A stretch of 64,000 bases of DNA from DASSUW01 sp963806395. Lineage in GTDB: Bacteria; Actinomycetota; Thermoleophilia; Solirubrobacterales; Solirubrobacteraceae. Below the pieces are notes generated by a model. The model saw only the letters and a program-made list of their open reading frames with translations. It did not search any database and was not told the origin of the DNA. A program made the translations under genes and the position numbers. The first letter of the stretch is position 1. Each line of letters begins with the position of its first letter. The stretch is taken from contig CAWDYI010000019.1 of the NCBI GenBank assembly GCA_963806395.1, positions 558,001-622,000 of the forward strand. Direction: 5' to 3'. This document shows positions 34,698-43,770 of the stretch, one piece after another.

Positions 34698-35621
34698 ATG
34701 ACCTCCACCGCTCTCTCCGCACGCCGCCTGTGGCTCATCGTGGCGGCACTCGTGCTCGCCCTGCTCTGCGGCGTGGCAGGTGACGTCGCCGCCGCCTCGG
34801 CTCCGCCGCCGGCCAAGAAGCACAACGCGCCGGGCAAGCCGAAGGACGGCAAGAAGAAGAAGCACGGCAAGAAGAAGAAGGCCAAGAAGAAGAAGAAGGC
34901 CAAGAAGAAGGCGAAGAAGAAGGCGCCTGCGAGGCCGCCGGCGCCGAGGCCGCAACCGCGACCCCAGCCGAGGCCGCAACCGCAGCCTCCGGCGAACCCG
35001 AGCGAAGCCATGTTCAAGGTCTCCGCCGTGGGCGGCTATCGGTACCTGTACACCAACGAAGGCCCGTCGTGGTACGCGAAGGCCGAGCAGACGCTGGAAT
35101 GGGCCGCCACCGGTTCGGCGCAACTCGGTCGGGGCGCCACCGATGCCGACTTCCGGATCTCCGGCGCGGTGCTCGACGGGGCGCTCACGTCCTACAAGCT
35201 CGAGAACGGCTCCTCCTCCACCACGGTTGGCCCGGACGGCACGCCCGTCACGTGCACGCGCAGCTACGCGGAGCTGCCGTTCGGCAGCCACATCAAGGTG
35301 CACCCTGGCCTGTCCGGAACCAAGCCGAGCAACCTCACCGTCGGGCTGGGCGATGGCTCGTTCAACATCACGGCGGCCGAGAGCGGCTCCGGCCCGCCGA
35401 GCTGCGCGCCGCCCGTGACGCGAACCTGGCAACAGGTGTTCCGGTACCAGGGTCTCAAGTACTCGTTCCTTCCGATCGTCACAAGTGACGGCGAGTCGAC
35501 GTGCAGCAGCTCCGGGTCGCTCGCGACCGGCCTCACGCGCAGCTGCACGGGCATCGTCCGCCACAGCCCAACCCGAACCGAGACGTGGACCATGACGGTC
35601 ACGCTCTCGCCCGACAGCTAG
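34698..35621 (+). CDS. Secreted lysine/proline-rich protein with C-terminal domain of unknown function
   Basis: 307 residues. A signal peptide (RRLWLIVAALVLALLCGVAG) is followed by a Lys/Ala tract at residues about 40-75 made of KKKAKKK-like repeats and a PQPRPQPRPQ stretch. The rest (about 100-307) is a beta-rich domain with YRYLYTNEGPSWYAKAE, CTRSYAELPFG and four cysteines. The Lys tract could bind acidic wall polymers or nucleic acid. The domain is not recognised. It ends at CTAG, where its TAG and that of the MFS gene overlap by 4 bases on opposite strands. Confidence 0.72.
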   Translation: MTSTALSARRLWLIVAALVLALLCGVAGDVAAASAPPPAKKHNAPGKPKDGKKKKHGKKKKAKKKKKAKKKAKKKAPARPPAPRPQPRPQPRPQPQPPANPSEAMFKVSAVGGYRYLYTNEGPSWYAKAEQTLEWAATGSAQLGRGATDADFRISGAVLDGALTSYKLENGSSSTTVGPDGTPVTCTRSYAELPFGSHIKVHPGLSGTKPSNLTVGLGDGSFNITAAESGSGPPSCAPPVTRTWQQVFRYQGLKYSFLPIVTSDGESTCSSSGSLATGLTRSCTGIVRHSPTRTETWTMTVTLSPDS

Positions 35622-36815
35622 GTCCGCGCGAGCCGCCGCACGTCCGCCACGAGCAGCGCGCTGACCAGCGCCCCGAGCGCCAGCGCGCTGCCCGCGGCCA
35701 GGACCTCGACCGCACCGAACGCCTCGCCGAGCGGGCCGGCGAGCACGTACCCGATCGGCAGCAGCGCGAGCGAGCCCATCCAGTCGTAGGCGGTCACGCG
35801 CGACAGCAGGTGCGGGCGGAATGCGCTCGGCCAGTGCGGTCTCCCACCAGATGCCGAACAGCGCGATGCCGGCACCGGCGATCACGAAGATCACGAGCAG
35901 CACGCCGACGGGCACGCCGAGCGCGAAGCAGCCGAGCGCCGCCGGCCACGGGAGCGCGAGCAGCATGCCGGTGCGCATCGGGAAGCGCGGTCGCCAGCGG
36001 AAGCCGATCAGCGCGCCGGCGATCGTCCCGGCACCCATCGCGGCCGCCAGGATGCCGTACACCGCACGCGTGTCGTAGCGCTCGATCGACACCGTCGGCC
36101 CCAGCGTCATCCATGGCCCGAACGAGGTCAGCAGCGCCAGCGAGAACACCAGGATGATCACCCACACCCAGGCGCGCGCCCGGACCTCGGACCACCCCTC
36201 GCGCAGTTCGCTCAGCACCGTCGTCCGCTCGGCCACGATCCCGCGCTCGCGCGGTCGCAGCCGCACCAGGAAGGCGGCCGAGACGAGGAACGTCGCGGCG
36301 TCGATCGCGAACGCGAAGCCGGGGCCGACCCCGAGCACGAGCGCGGTCGCGAGCGCCGGGCCGGTGAACTCGGCGACCGTCTCGACGGTGCCGAACGCGG
36401 CCTTCGCCGGCTGCAGCTCGTCCTCCGGGACGGTCTGCGGCACGAGGCCGGTGTAGGCGGGGCGGAAGAACGCCTCGGCGGTGCCGAATCCCGCCTCGAT
36501 CAGCGCGATGTGCCAGATCTCGACCGCGCCGGTGAAGATCAGCGCCGCCAGCAGCGCGTGCAGCGCGCACCGGATCAGGTCGGTCGCGACCATCACCTTG
36601 TGGCGCGGCAGCCGGTCCGCCCACACTCCGCCGATCAGCAGGAAGCCGACCAGCGGTACGGCGTTGGCGGCGAGCACGATCCCGACGTCGCTCGGCGAGC
36701 CCAGGTCGGTCACGTACAGCGCCAGCGCGACGAACACGATCCGGTCGCCGATCGTGCTCGCCGCCTGACCGCACAGGAGCAGCCGGAACTCGCGGTGGCG
36801 GAACACGCCCTGCAC
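35618..36815 (-). pseudogene. MFS transporter, frameshifted near its C-terminus
   Basis: The first part (start taken as GTG 36813-36815; ATG 36834-36836 or GTG 36806 also possible) reads FRHREFRLLLCGQAAS with ten or so helices and the loop GVWADRLPRHKVM of MFS drug exporters, up to WWETALAERIPP near 35820. A GGG at 35814-35816 marks a one-base shift; the second part continues HLLSRVTAYDWMGSLALLPIGY to the stop at 35618. Removing one base gives a complete 12-helix transporter. The homology is clear on both sides, so an assembly error is likely. Confidence 0.85.
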
Positions 36816-36834
36816 GACCCGGCATGATGGCCGC

Positions 36835-37301
36835 ATGGACGTGGACGAGCTGTTCGACGCGTGGGAGCGCGCGTGGTCCGGGCGTGACGCCGCCGGGTTC
36901 GAACCCCTGTGCGCGGACGAGTTCGCCTACGAGGACCCGCTGACGCCCGAGCCGCTCCAAGGCGTTCGCGCGCTCGCCGCGCACGCGCGGCGGCTGTGGA
37001 CCGCGTTCCCGGACGCACGCGTCAACACCACCGGCGAGCGGCTGAGCGACGGTCACTTCGCGTGCGCGCCGTGCAAGATCCTCGGCACGCACCGCGGCAG
37101 GATCGGCGGCGTCACGCCGACCGGCGCTTCGTGGTCGTGCACGCGCTGGTCTACGCCGAGCTGCGCGACGAGCGGCTGCTGCGCGTGCGCGCGTTCTTCG
37201 ACGTCCACGGCGCGGCGACGGCGCTCGGGGTGCTGCCGGAGCCCGGCACGATGGGCGAGAAGGCGCTGCTGCTGCTCCGCGGGTTCGGCCTGCGGTCATG
37301 A
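36835..37301 (+). pseudogene. SnoaL-like (NTF2-fold) protein, frameshifted
   Basis: From the ATG at 36835 the frame reads MDVDELFDAWERAWSGRD, DEFAYEDPLTPEPLQG and GRIGGVTPTG, typical of the SnoaL/ester-cyclase-like fold. Near 37121-37125 (ACCGGCGC) one base seems missing, after which RRFVVVHALVYAELRDE and a C-terminal extension continue to 37301. The joined protein would be about 155 residues. Its ATG overlaps the possible MFS ATG on the other strand (CATG). Function unknown; the stop overlaps the next SDR gene as ATGA. Confidence 0.78.
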
Positions 37302-38035
37302 GGGTCGCCCTCGTCACCGGCGCCTCGCGCGGCCTCGGCGCCGCGATCGCCGAGCGGCTGGGGGCGGACGGCTTCGCCGTCGCCGTGAACTACGCGAGCT
37401 CGTCGTCACGGGCCGACGAGGTGGTGGCCCGGATCCGCGAGGGCGGCTCGACCGCGGAGTCCTTCCAGGGCGACGTGACCGACGAGGCCGCGGTCGCGGC
37501 GCTCGTCGCGAACGTGCGCGAGCGCCTCGGTGGCGTCCACGTCCTGGTGCTCAACGCCACCGGGCCACAGCCCACCGCGACGGTCGAGGAGCTCACGTGG
37601 CAGGCGCACCTCGACCAGCTCGAGTTCTTCGTCAAGAGCCCGACCCTGCTGCTGCGGGCGGTGCTGCCCGACATGACACGCGCCGGCGGAGGCCGGGTCG
37701 TCCACGTCGGCTCGGACATCATCGAGCGCGCTCTGCCCGGCAACTCCGCGTACGCGGCCGCCAAGGCGGCGCAGCTCGGCCTGGCGCGCGTGTGGGCGCG
37801 CGAGCTCGCGCCGCTGGCGATCACCGTGAACACGGTCGCGCCCGGGTGGGTCCCGGTCGAGCGCCACGAATCGATCACGTCCGACGAACGCGACGACTAC
37901 CTGCGCTCCGTGCCGCTCGGCCGCATGGGCGAGCCGGCGGACGTCGCCGGTGCCGTGTCCTACCTGGCCTCTGACGCCGCCGCGTTCGTCACGGGCGTCA
38001 GCCTGGCGGTCAACGGCGGGTTCACCGTCGACTGA
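37298..38035 (+). CDS. Short-chain dehydrogenase/reductase (FabG-like)
   Basis: 245 residues with the NAD(P) motif TGASRGLGAAIA, the LNATGPQ variant of NNAG, Ser in VVHVGSDII and the catalytic YAAAK, then PGWVPVER. The substrate loop and ending VTGVSLAVNGGFTVD follow the classical family. It is coupled to the SnoaL-like gene by ATGA. The substrate is unknown, and its pairing with a SnoaL-like protein resembles polyketide or ketone-metabolism contexts, without further evidence. Confidence 0.88.
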   Translation: MRVALVTGASRGLGAAIAERLGADGFAVAVNYASSSSRADEVVARIREGGSTAESFQGDVTDEAAVAALVANVRERLGGVHVLVLNATGPQPTATVEELTWQAHLDQLEFFVKSPTLLLRAVLPDMTRAGGGRVVHVGSDIIERALPGNSAYAAAKAAQLGLARVWARELAPLAITVNTVAPGWVPVERHESITSDERDDYLRSVPLGRMGEPADVAGAVSYLASDAAAFVTGVSLAVNGGFTVD

Positions 38036-38381
38036 CTTCGATCGTCCCGGTCATCCCGGGGTGGATCGTGCACACGTACTCGACGGTGCCGGGCTTGTCG
38101 ACCGTCGCCGTGAACGTCTTGCCCTTGCCGAACAGCTCGGACTTGAACGTCGCGCCGGACTCGGCGACGGCGTTGTGGTCGATGCTGTCCTCGTTGACCC
38201 AGCAGACCTCCTGGCCGACACCCGCCGTCGCGTCCTCGGGGTCGAACTTGATGTCGACCATCCTGATCGTCACCGAGCCGCTCGGGCACGCATCGGACGA
38301 CGCACCCTCGCCGCCGTCGTCGCCTCCGCCGCAGGCGGCGAGGGCGAGCGTGAGGGCGGCGACGAGCAGGAGCGGGCGCAT
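38022..38381 (-). CDS. Cupredoxin (blue-copper) lipoprotein
   Basis: 119 residues. The N-terminus MRPLLLVAALTLALAAC ends in a lipobox (LAAC), so it is anchored outside by a lipid. A Gly/Asp/Ser linker leads to a plastocyanin/azurin-type domain. The copper ligands are visible: His in DSIDHNAV and Cys, His and Met in VCTIHPGMTG. It shuttles single electrons. It overlaps the end of the SDR gene by 14 bases (convergent). No partner oxidase is adjacent. Confidence 0.88.
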   Translation of the reverse strand: MRPLLLVAALTLALAACGGGDDGGEGASSDACPSGSVTIRMVDIKFDPEDATAGVGQEVCWVNEDSIDHNAVAESGATFKSELFGKGKTFTATVDKPGTVEYVCTIHPGMTGTIEVSRR

Positions 38382-38398
38382 TGCGGCGCTGCATTCAA

Positions 38399-39082
38399 TC
38401 AGGCGAGCGTGACCGCGACCGGCGGGTGGTCGGAGAGCGTCCCGCGGTCGAGCACCTGACCCTTGCCCGCGGCGGGCCGGCCGTCGGTGAAGAGATGGTC
38501 GACGTGGTTGCCGGCCACGCGCAGCATGCCGGGGAGCTCCGGGCGGTGCAGGTTGACGTCGCCCCCGAACAGGAGCGGCGCGCCGGCGGCCCAGCGCTGG
38601 GCGAGCGCGAGCGCACGCTCGGTGTCCGCACGCGCGGCCTCCTCCGGATGGTTGTGCGAATGGACGTTGACGACCCAGCTCGCGTCCGGCAGGCGGACCC
38701 CGTGGACCCAGCGCGCCTCCGGCCGGCGTCGCAGCCGCTCGGCGCGGTGCTCCTCGATCTCCGCGCGCACGAGGATCGCGTTCGCGCCGCCGCCGTGCGA
38801 CTTGAGGAGGTCCGGATTGCGGTCGCAGATCGCCCGCCGCAGCGGCAGCAGCCAGTTGCGCGACGTGAGCTGCGTGCGCTCGCGCGCGCCCGCGGCGGCG
38901 GCGAGCGCCGGCGGCCACCACGGCGGCACTTCCTGGAGCAGCGCGACGTCCCACTCCCAGCCGGCGAGCGTGTGGGCGAAGTCGGCCAGCCGCGAGCGGC
39001 CGCTCGGCGGCACCGTCCGCCCGTGGTAGAGGTTCCAGGTGAGAACTCGCAGCCGCTGGACCGTACACTCACGCGCTTGCAC
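38399..39082 (-). CDS. Endonuclease/exonuclease/phosphatase family protein
   Basis: The EEP fold is shown by LRVLTWNLYHGRTVPP, DVALLQEVPPWW, VVNVHSHNHPEEA, FGGDVNLHRPEL and TLSDHPPVAV. There is no ATG at the natural start. GTG at 39080-39082 gives 227 residues but overlaps the argF start; CTG at 39050-39052 would begin exactly at the family's N-terminus. It is probably cytosolic. The substrate is unknown. It follows the divergent argF and precedes the cupredoxin gene by 17 bases. Confidence 0.75.
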   Translation of the reverse strand: MQARECTVQRLRVLTWNLYHGRTVPPSGRSRLADFAHTLAGWEWDVALLQEVPPWWPPALAAAAGARERTQLTSRNWLLPLRRAICDRNPDLLKSHGGGANAILVRAEIEEHRAERLRRRPEARWVHGVRLPDASWVVNVHSHNHPEEAARADTERALALAQRWAAGAPLLFGGDVNLHRPELPGMLRVAGNHVDHLFTDGRPAAGKGQVLDRGTLSDHPPVAVTLA

Positions 39083-39953
39083 TTCCTGGACGGCACCGAG
39101 CTCTCGCCGGACCAGCTCGCCTCGTTGCTGGACCGCGCGCTCGCCCTGAAGGCGGGCGGCGGACTCGCGCGCGCTCGAGGGCCGGACGGTCGCGCTCCTG
39201 TTCGAGCATCCCTCGACCCGCACACGCGTCTCGTTCGAGGCAGGGGTGTTCGAGCTCGGCGGGCATCCGATGGTGCTGCGCGCGAACGAGATGCAGCTCG
39301 CACGCGGCGAGTCGCTGCGCGACACCGCGCTGGTGTTCTCGCGGCACGTGGCGGCGATCGGGCTGCGCACCGGCTCCGAGGAGCACCTCGCCGGGCTCGC
39401 CGAGCACGCCACGGTGCCGGTCGTGAACATGCTGTCGCCGCTGCACCACCCGTGCCAGGCGCTGGCCGACCTGATGACGCTGCGCGAGGCGTTCGGGTCG
39501 ATCGAGGGGCGCGTTCTGACGTACGTGGGCGACGGCAACAACGTCGCGCGTTCGCTCGCGCTGATCGGCGCGCTCGCCGGCGTGCAGGTGCGCGTCGCGG
39601 CGCCGGGTGGCTTCCAGCTCGAGCCCGAGGCGGGCGCCGCGCTGTTCGAGGACCCGGCCGAGGCGGTTGCCGGCGCAGATGCCGTCTACACCGACGTGTG
39701 GGTCTCGATGAGCGACGACGACGCCACCGCGGAGCACCGCCGCCAGGCGCTCGATCCGTACCGGTTGTCGGAGGCGCTGCTCGACCGCGCCGCCCCGCAC
39801 GCGATCGCCCTGCACTGCCTGCCCGCACATCCCGGTCAAGAGATCACCGAGGGCGTGCTCTACGGAGACCGCCAGCGGATCTGGGACCAGGCCGAGAACC
39901 GGCGGCACGCGCAGAAGGCGCTTCTGGAGATGCTCGTTTCAAATCGAACATAG
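39077..39953 (+). pseudogene. argF: Ornithine carbamoyltransferase, frameshifted
   Basis: From a TTG at 39077 the frame gives LHFLDGTELSPDQLASLLDRA, the OTC N-terminus. Near 39165-39174, in a CGCGCGC tract, the frame shifts by one base; LEGRTVALLFEHPSTRTR with the carbamoyl-phosphate loop STRTR follows, then HHPCQALADL, TYVGDGNNVARS and the ornithine site HCLPAHPGQEI to 39953. Joined, the protein is about 290-300 residues, full length for OTC. An arginine-pathway gene is unlikely to be lost, so an assembly error is favoured. Confidence 0.86.
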
Positions 39954-39976
39954 TCGGGGTAGGGCAACGTCCGCGG

Positions 39977-40411
39977 ATGCCACAGTCCAAGCGCCAGCGG
40001 GCGCGCGTGCAGCCCGCCCGCATGCTCAACCCGCTCGAGGCGCTGGTACTCACCCGCGAGCGGCTCCAGGAGGTACTCGACGACGCGGTCGCACGCGGGC
40101 GGATGACGCGCGATGACGCATCCGAGATGTTCGCCGAGCTCGTCCGCCGCGGCCGTCGCCAGACGGACGACCTGATCGACAGCCTGGTCGCCGCGCCCGC
40201 CGACCGGGTGCTGCGCGAAGTCGACCGCGCGAAGCGCGCCGCCGGGCTGGCCGCGTTCCCGATCGACGCCTACGACGACCTCACCGCCGCGCAGGTGATC
40301 GAGCGGCTCGACGGGCTGACTCCGGCAGAGCTGCGCGCCGTGCGCGACCACGAGCGCCGCAACGCGAACCGCAAGACGGTCCTCGCGGCGATCGAGCGCA
40401 AGCTGCCCTAG
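39977..40411 (+). CDS. Helical hypothetical protein (phasin-like)
   Basis: 144 residues starting MPQSKRQRARVQPARMLNPLE. The protein is basic at the N-terminus and almost wholly helical: LEALVLTRERLQEVLDDAV, DDASEMFAELVRRGRRQTDD and a C-terminal AELRAVRDHERRNANRKTVL. The first helices resemble phasin or polyhydroxyalkanoate-granule proteins, but the match is weak and no PHA genes are nearby. It lies 23 bases after argF and 16 before the methyltransferase gene. Confidence 0.7.
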   Translation: MPQSKRQRARVQPARMLNPLEALVLTRERLQEVLDDAVARGRMTRDDASEMFAELVRRGRRQTDDLIDSLVAAPADRVLREVDRAKRAAGLAAFPIDAYDDLTAAQVIERLDGLTPAELRAVRDHERRNANRKTVLAAIERKLP

Positions 40412-40427
40412 ATGTCATCCTGGGAGG

Positions 40428-41783
40428 GTGTCCACCACCACCCCCCAGACGCGCCCGTCACGCGGTGACGAGCTCGAGCTGACGATCGACTCGCTCGCTC
40501 ACGGCGGCAACGGCGTAGCGCGCCGCGACGGCTATGTCGTGTTCGTGGCCGGCGCCGTGCCCGGCGACCGCGTTCGTGCCGTCGTCGGCAAGGCCAAGCG
40601 CGCGTACGCCGAGGCGCGCGCGGTCGAGGTGCTCGAGCCGTCGCCGGATCGGATCGCACCGCTCGCCGATCACCCCGGCGCGCCGTGGCAGGTGCTGCCG
40701 TACGAGCGCCAGCTCGAGATCAAGGCGAGCCAGGTGCGCGAGGCGCTGGAGCGGATCGGCAAGCTGGAGGACTTCGAGCTCGAGCCGATCGTGCCGGCGG
40801 TCGAGCAGTGGCGCTACCGCAACAAGCTCGAGTACTCGTTCGGCACGGGCCCGGCCGGCGAGCTGGTGTGCGGTTTTCACGCTCCCGGCCGCTGGGACGA
40901 GATCCTGCCGATGAACGACTGCCTGCTGGCCTCCGAGCGCTCCAACGTGGTGCGCGAGCAGGTGCTCCAGTGGGCGCGGCTTGAAGGCCTGAGCGCGTGG
41001 GACCGGCGCGAGCAGCGCGGCCTGCTGCGCAACCTCGTGATCCGCGAGGGCCGGCGCACCGGCGAGGTGCAGGTCCGCCTGGTCACATCACCCGGTGGCA
41101 TCGACACCGATTCGCTGGCAGCGGCGGTGCAGTGCGACGGACTGTTCTGGACCAAGCAGGACCAGCTCGGCGAGACCGTGCAGGGCGGCGAGACCGTCCT
41201 GATCTCGGGCACACCAAAGCTGCGCGAGCAGATCGGCGGGCTGGAGTTCCTGATCAGCCCCGAGGCGTTCTTCCAGACCAACACGGAGATGGCCGAGCGC
41301 CTGTACGCGGTCGCCGCCGACATGGCGGCGCTGCGCGGCCACGAGCGCGTCTTCGACCTCTACTGCGGCATCGGCACGATCGGGCTCAGCCTGGCGTCAC
41401 GCGCCCGCGAGGTCGTCGGCGTCGAGATCGTCGAGCCGGCGGTCGCCGACGCGATCGAGAACGCGCGCCTCAACGACGTCCTCAACGCCCGCTTCTTCGC
41501 AGGTGACATCCGGCTCGCGATGCGCGACCTGGTCGAGGAGGCCGGCCGGCCCGACGTGGCCGTGGTCGACCCGCCGCGCGCGGGGCTCTCCCAGAAGGTC
41601 GTCCGGCGGATCCTCGAGGCCCAGCCCTCCCGGATCGTCTACGTCTCCTGCAACCCGACCACGCTGGCCCCGAACGCCGCGCAGATGGTCGAGGCCGGCT
41701 ACCGCCTCACGCGCGTCCGCCCGGTCGACATGTTCCCGCAGACGCCGCACATCGAGTCCGTGGCGCTGCTCGAGCGCGCCTAG
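40428..41783 (+). CDS. RlmD/TrmA-type RNA (uracil-5-)-methyltransferase
   Basis: 451 residues: N-terminal TRAM domain (ELTIDSLAHGGNGVARRDGY), then the SAM domain with FDLYCGIGTIGLSLA, DPPRAGLSQK and the nucleophile Cys408 in YVSCNPTTLAPN. The family methylates U in 23S rRNA or tRNA. The Cys cluster that binds [4Fe-4S] in RlmD (usually CGGCQWQ) is replaced by HPGAPWQ, so no iron-sulfur site is expected. The start is GTG at 40428. A palindromic repeat lies just past its stop. Confidence 0.9.
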   Translation: MSTTTPQTRPSRGDELELTIDSLAHGGNGVARRDGYVVFVAGAVPGDRVRAVVGKAKRAYAEARAVEVLEPSPDRIAPLADHPGAPWQVLPYERQLEIKASQVREALERIGKLEDFELEPIVPAVEQWRYRNKLEYSFGTGPAGELVCGFHAPGRWDEILPMNDCLLASERSNVVREQVLQWARLEGLSAWDRREQRGLLRNLVIREGRRTGEVQVRLVTSPGGIDTDSLAAAVQCDGLFWTKQDQLGETVQGGETVLISGTPKLREQIGGLEFLISPEAFFQTNTEMAERLYAVAADMAALRGHERVFDLYCGIGTIGLSLASRAREVVGVEIVEPAVADAIENARLNDVLNARFFAGDIRLAMRDLVEEAGRPDVAVVDPPRAGLSQKVVRRILEAQPSRIVYVSCNPTTLAPNAAQMVEAGYRLTRVRPVDMFPQTPHIESVALLERA

Positions 41784-41796
41784 CGCCCCGCCCACG

Positions 41797-41944
41797 AACG
41801 TCGACTGCGCTGGGTGGGGAAGCGGGTGAGCCGTCGCGGCTGCGACGGCTTCGTCGAGTGTCGAGTTTCGGGGTGTGACGCCCGGTAACTCGACACTCGA
41901 TGCGTTCGAGTCCGACCGACTCCCCACCCAGCGCAGTTGACGTT
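41797..41944. repeat. Nested palindromic intergenic element, copy B (short form)
   Basis: The arms at 41797-41820 and 41921-41944 are inverted repeats matching at 23 of 24 positions, and share the sequence of the copy A arms. A perfect 14-base inverted repeat (41854-41867 with 41887-41900) lies within. Between arm and hairpin both copies share GTGAGCCGTCGCGGC. The element fills the gap between two convergent genes, the methyltransferase and the lipase-like hydrolase. No open reading frame is seen inside. Confidence 0.88.
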
Positions 41945-41952
41945 CGCCGGCG

Positions 41953-42750
41953 CTACGCAGCGCGGTCGAGCGGGGCCGTCGCGCCACCCGCAAACGCGGC
42001 CAGCCCGCGGGCGACCTGCTCGTACGCACCCCGGTTGACCGCCATCCCGCAATGCGACGCCCGGATCTCGACCAGCTCGTCCGCGCCGGGGTCCAGGCAC
42101 GCGCGCCAGTCGACGATCCCGTCCGTGCGCGAGTACACCGCGATGTATCCCACGCCCGACGGGAACGGCGCCAGGAGGTCGGCCCGGAAGGACTCGCAGC
42201 AGTGCCCGCGCAGGCAGCTCATGGAGAACAGGCCGGGGACGCGACTGGTGCCGAGCGCGCCGAGCACGCCGACCTGGAGCAGGACGAGCGGGTGGATGCG
42301 GAGCATCGACACCGACGGCGCGCCCAGGGTCACGATCCCGGCGACGAGGTCGGGGCGCCGCACCGCGACCGCCCTGGCGAGCACGCCGCCGCGGCTCTGG
42401 CCGACGATCGTCACGCGCCGGCCGGTGCGGTCCGCGAGCGCCTCCAGGCGCTCCTCGAGCCGTACGCACGCCTCGTCCGAGCACCCCACATTGGCGCGGA
42501 TGCCGGCGCGCCGCGTGCGGTAGCCGTGCTCGCGCAGCCACCGCGTCATCGTCGCGAGCGAGCCGTCCCCGGCCATGAAGCCGGGCACCAGCAGCACCGG
42601 ACGGCCCTCGCCCGGCGCCACGCCCGCCCCGCGCCACACGGGGCTCCGCAGGAGCTGCGCGGCCTCGAACCCGACGCGTGATTCGCGCCATAGCGGCGGC
42701 ACGTACGGGACGGCGCCGATCGGGATGTGGGGACGAGGTACGCCCATCAA
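41953..42750 (-). CDS. Alpha/beta-hydrolase (lipase/esterase-like)
   Basis: 265 residues. The nucleophile elbow is VGQSRGGVLA (Ser), the oxyanion loop LLVPGFMAGDGS, a likely acid in SRTDGIVDW and the catalytic His in ASHCGMAVN. Two cysteine pairs (CSDEAC, SCLRGHCC) are unusual and may form disulfides, yet no signal peptide is obvious. Similar proteins are annotated as triacylglycerol lipases in actinobacteria. The first ATG is at 42750 with a second at 42747. Confidence 0.85.
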   Translation of the reverse strand: MMGVPRPHIPIGAVPYVPPLWRESRVGFEAAQLLRSPVWRGAGVAPGEGRPVLLVPGFMAGDGSLATMTRWLREHGYRTRRAGIRANVGCSDEACVRLEERLEALADRTGRRVTIVGQSRGGVLARAVAVRRPDLVAGIVTLGAPSVSMLRIHPLVLLQVGVLGALGTSRVPGLFSMSCLRGHCCESFRADLLAPFPSGVGYIAVYSRTDGIVDWRACLDPGADELVEIRASHCGMAVNRGAYEQVARGLAAFAGGATAPLDRAA

Positions 42751-42831
42751 TGACCATTACCCCATCACCCGGCCCGGCGTACAACGGCAGATCGGGGAGT
42801 CTTGCGTGTCTGGAGTAGCATCGCGGCCGGC

Positions 42832-43770
42832 ATGCGAGCCGCGACCATCCGCGACGGAGAGCTCACCGTCCAGGACCATCCCGACCCCTCCCCGCACGCC
42901 GGCGAGCTGCTCGTCCGCGTGCACGCGGCGGGTATCAACGGTGCCGACATGCTGCAGCTCGCCGGGAACTACCCGGCGCCGCCCGGCGCGCCCCAGGACA
43001 TCCCGGGGCTGGAGCTCGCCGGCGAGGTCGTGGAGACGGGCCCGGGTGTGAATCGCTTCGAGCCAGGCGATCGCGTGATGGCCGTCGTGGCCGGCGGCGG
43101 CCAGGCGGAGCTCGCCGTCGTGCACGAGCGGACCGCGATGCCGGTGCCGGAGGACCTCGACTGGACGGCCGCCGGCGGCGTGCCCGAGGTGTTCACGACC
43201 GCGCACGACGCCCTGTTCACCCAGGCCGAGCTGATCGTGGGGGAGCGGCTGCTCGTGCACGGCGCGGCCGGTGGCGTCGGCATGGCCGCCGTGCAGCTCG
43301 GCACGATGGCCGGCGCGCGGGTGACCGCCACGGTGCGGAACGAGCGCTGCCGCGAGCAGGTCGCCGCGTTCGGCGTGAACGCGCTCGCACCCGACGAGTT
43401 CGTCGCCGCGGGCCCGTTCGACGTGATCCTCGAGCTGGTCGGTGCGCCCAACTTCCCCGGCAACCTCCAGGCGCTCGCCCAGCTCGGGCGGATCAGTGTG
43501 ATCGGCGTCGGCGGCGGGCCGAACGTGGACATCGACCTGCGTGCGCTGATGGGCAAGCGCGCCCGCATCCACGGCTCCGTGCTGCGCGCTCGCTCGCTGG
43601 AGGACAAGGCCGCTGCCGCCCGGCTCGTCGAGAAGGCCGTGCTCCCCGGCTTCGCGTCCGGCGACCTGTCGGTGCCGGTCGTCGCGAGCTACCCGCTGGA
43701 CGACGTGGGCGACGCCTACGAGCGCTTCAAGTCCGGCGGCAAGCTCGGCAAGATCGTGCTCGAGATGTGA
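42832..43770 (+). CDS. Quinone oxidoreductase-like dehydrogenase (zinc-free MDR family)
   Basis: 312 residues from MRAATIRDGELTVQD. It has the MDR pattern HAAGINGADMLQLAGNYP, PGLELAGEVVETG, the NADPH fold LLVHGAAGGVGMAAVQLG and ERFKSGGKLGKIVLEM at the end. Zinc ligands are absent, as in quinone reductases. It probably reduces quinones or enones with NADPH. Its last 55 bases overlap the convergent sigma-factor gene. Confidence 0.88.
   Translation: MRAATIRDGELTVQDHPDPSPHAGELLVRVHAAGINGADMLQLAGNYPAPPGAPQDIPGLELAGEVVETGPGVNRFEPGDRVMAVVAGGGQAELAVVHERTAMPVPEDLDWTAAGGVPEVFTTAHDALFTQAELIVGERLLVHGAAGGVGMAAVQLGTMAGARVTATVRNERCREQVAAFGVNALAPDEFVAAGPFDVILELVGAPNFPGNLQALAQLGRISVIGVGGGPNVDIDLRALMGKRARIHGSVLRARSLEDKAAAARLVEKAVLPGFASGDLSVPVVASYPLDDVGDAYERFKSGGKLGKIVLEM

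Noticed and set aside
36889..36905. tRNA T-arm-like sequence GGGTTCGAACCCC
   Set aside because: No acceptor, D or anticodon stems fit around it, and it lies inside the SnoaL-like coding sequence.
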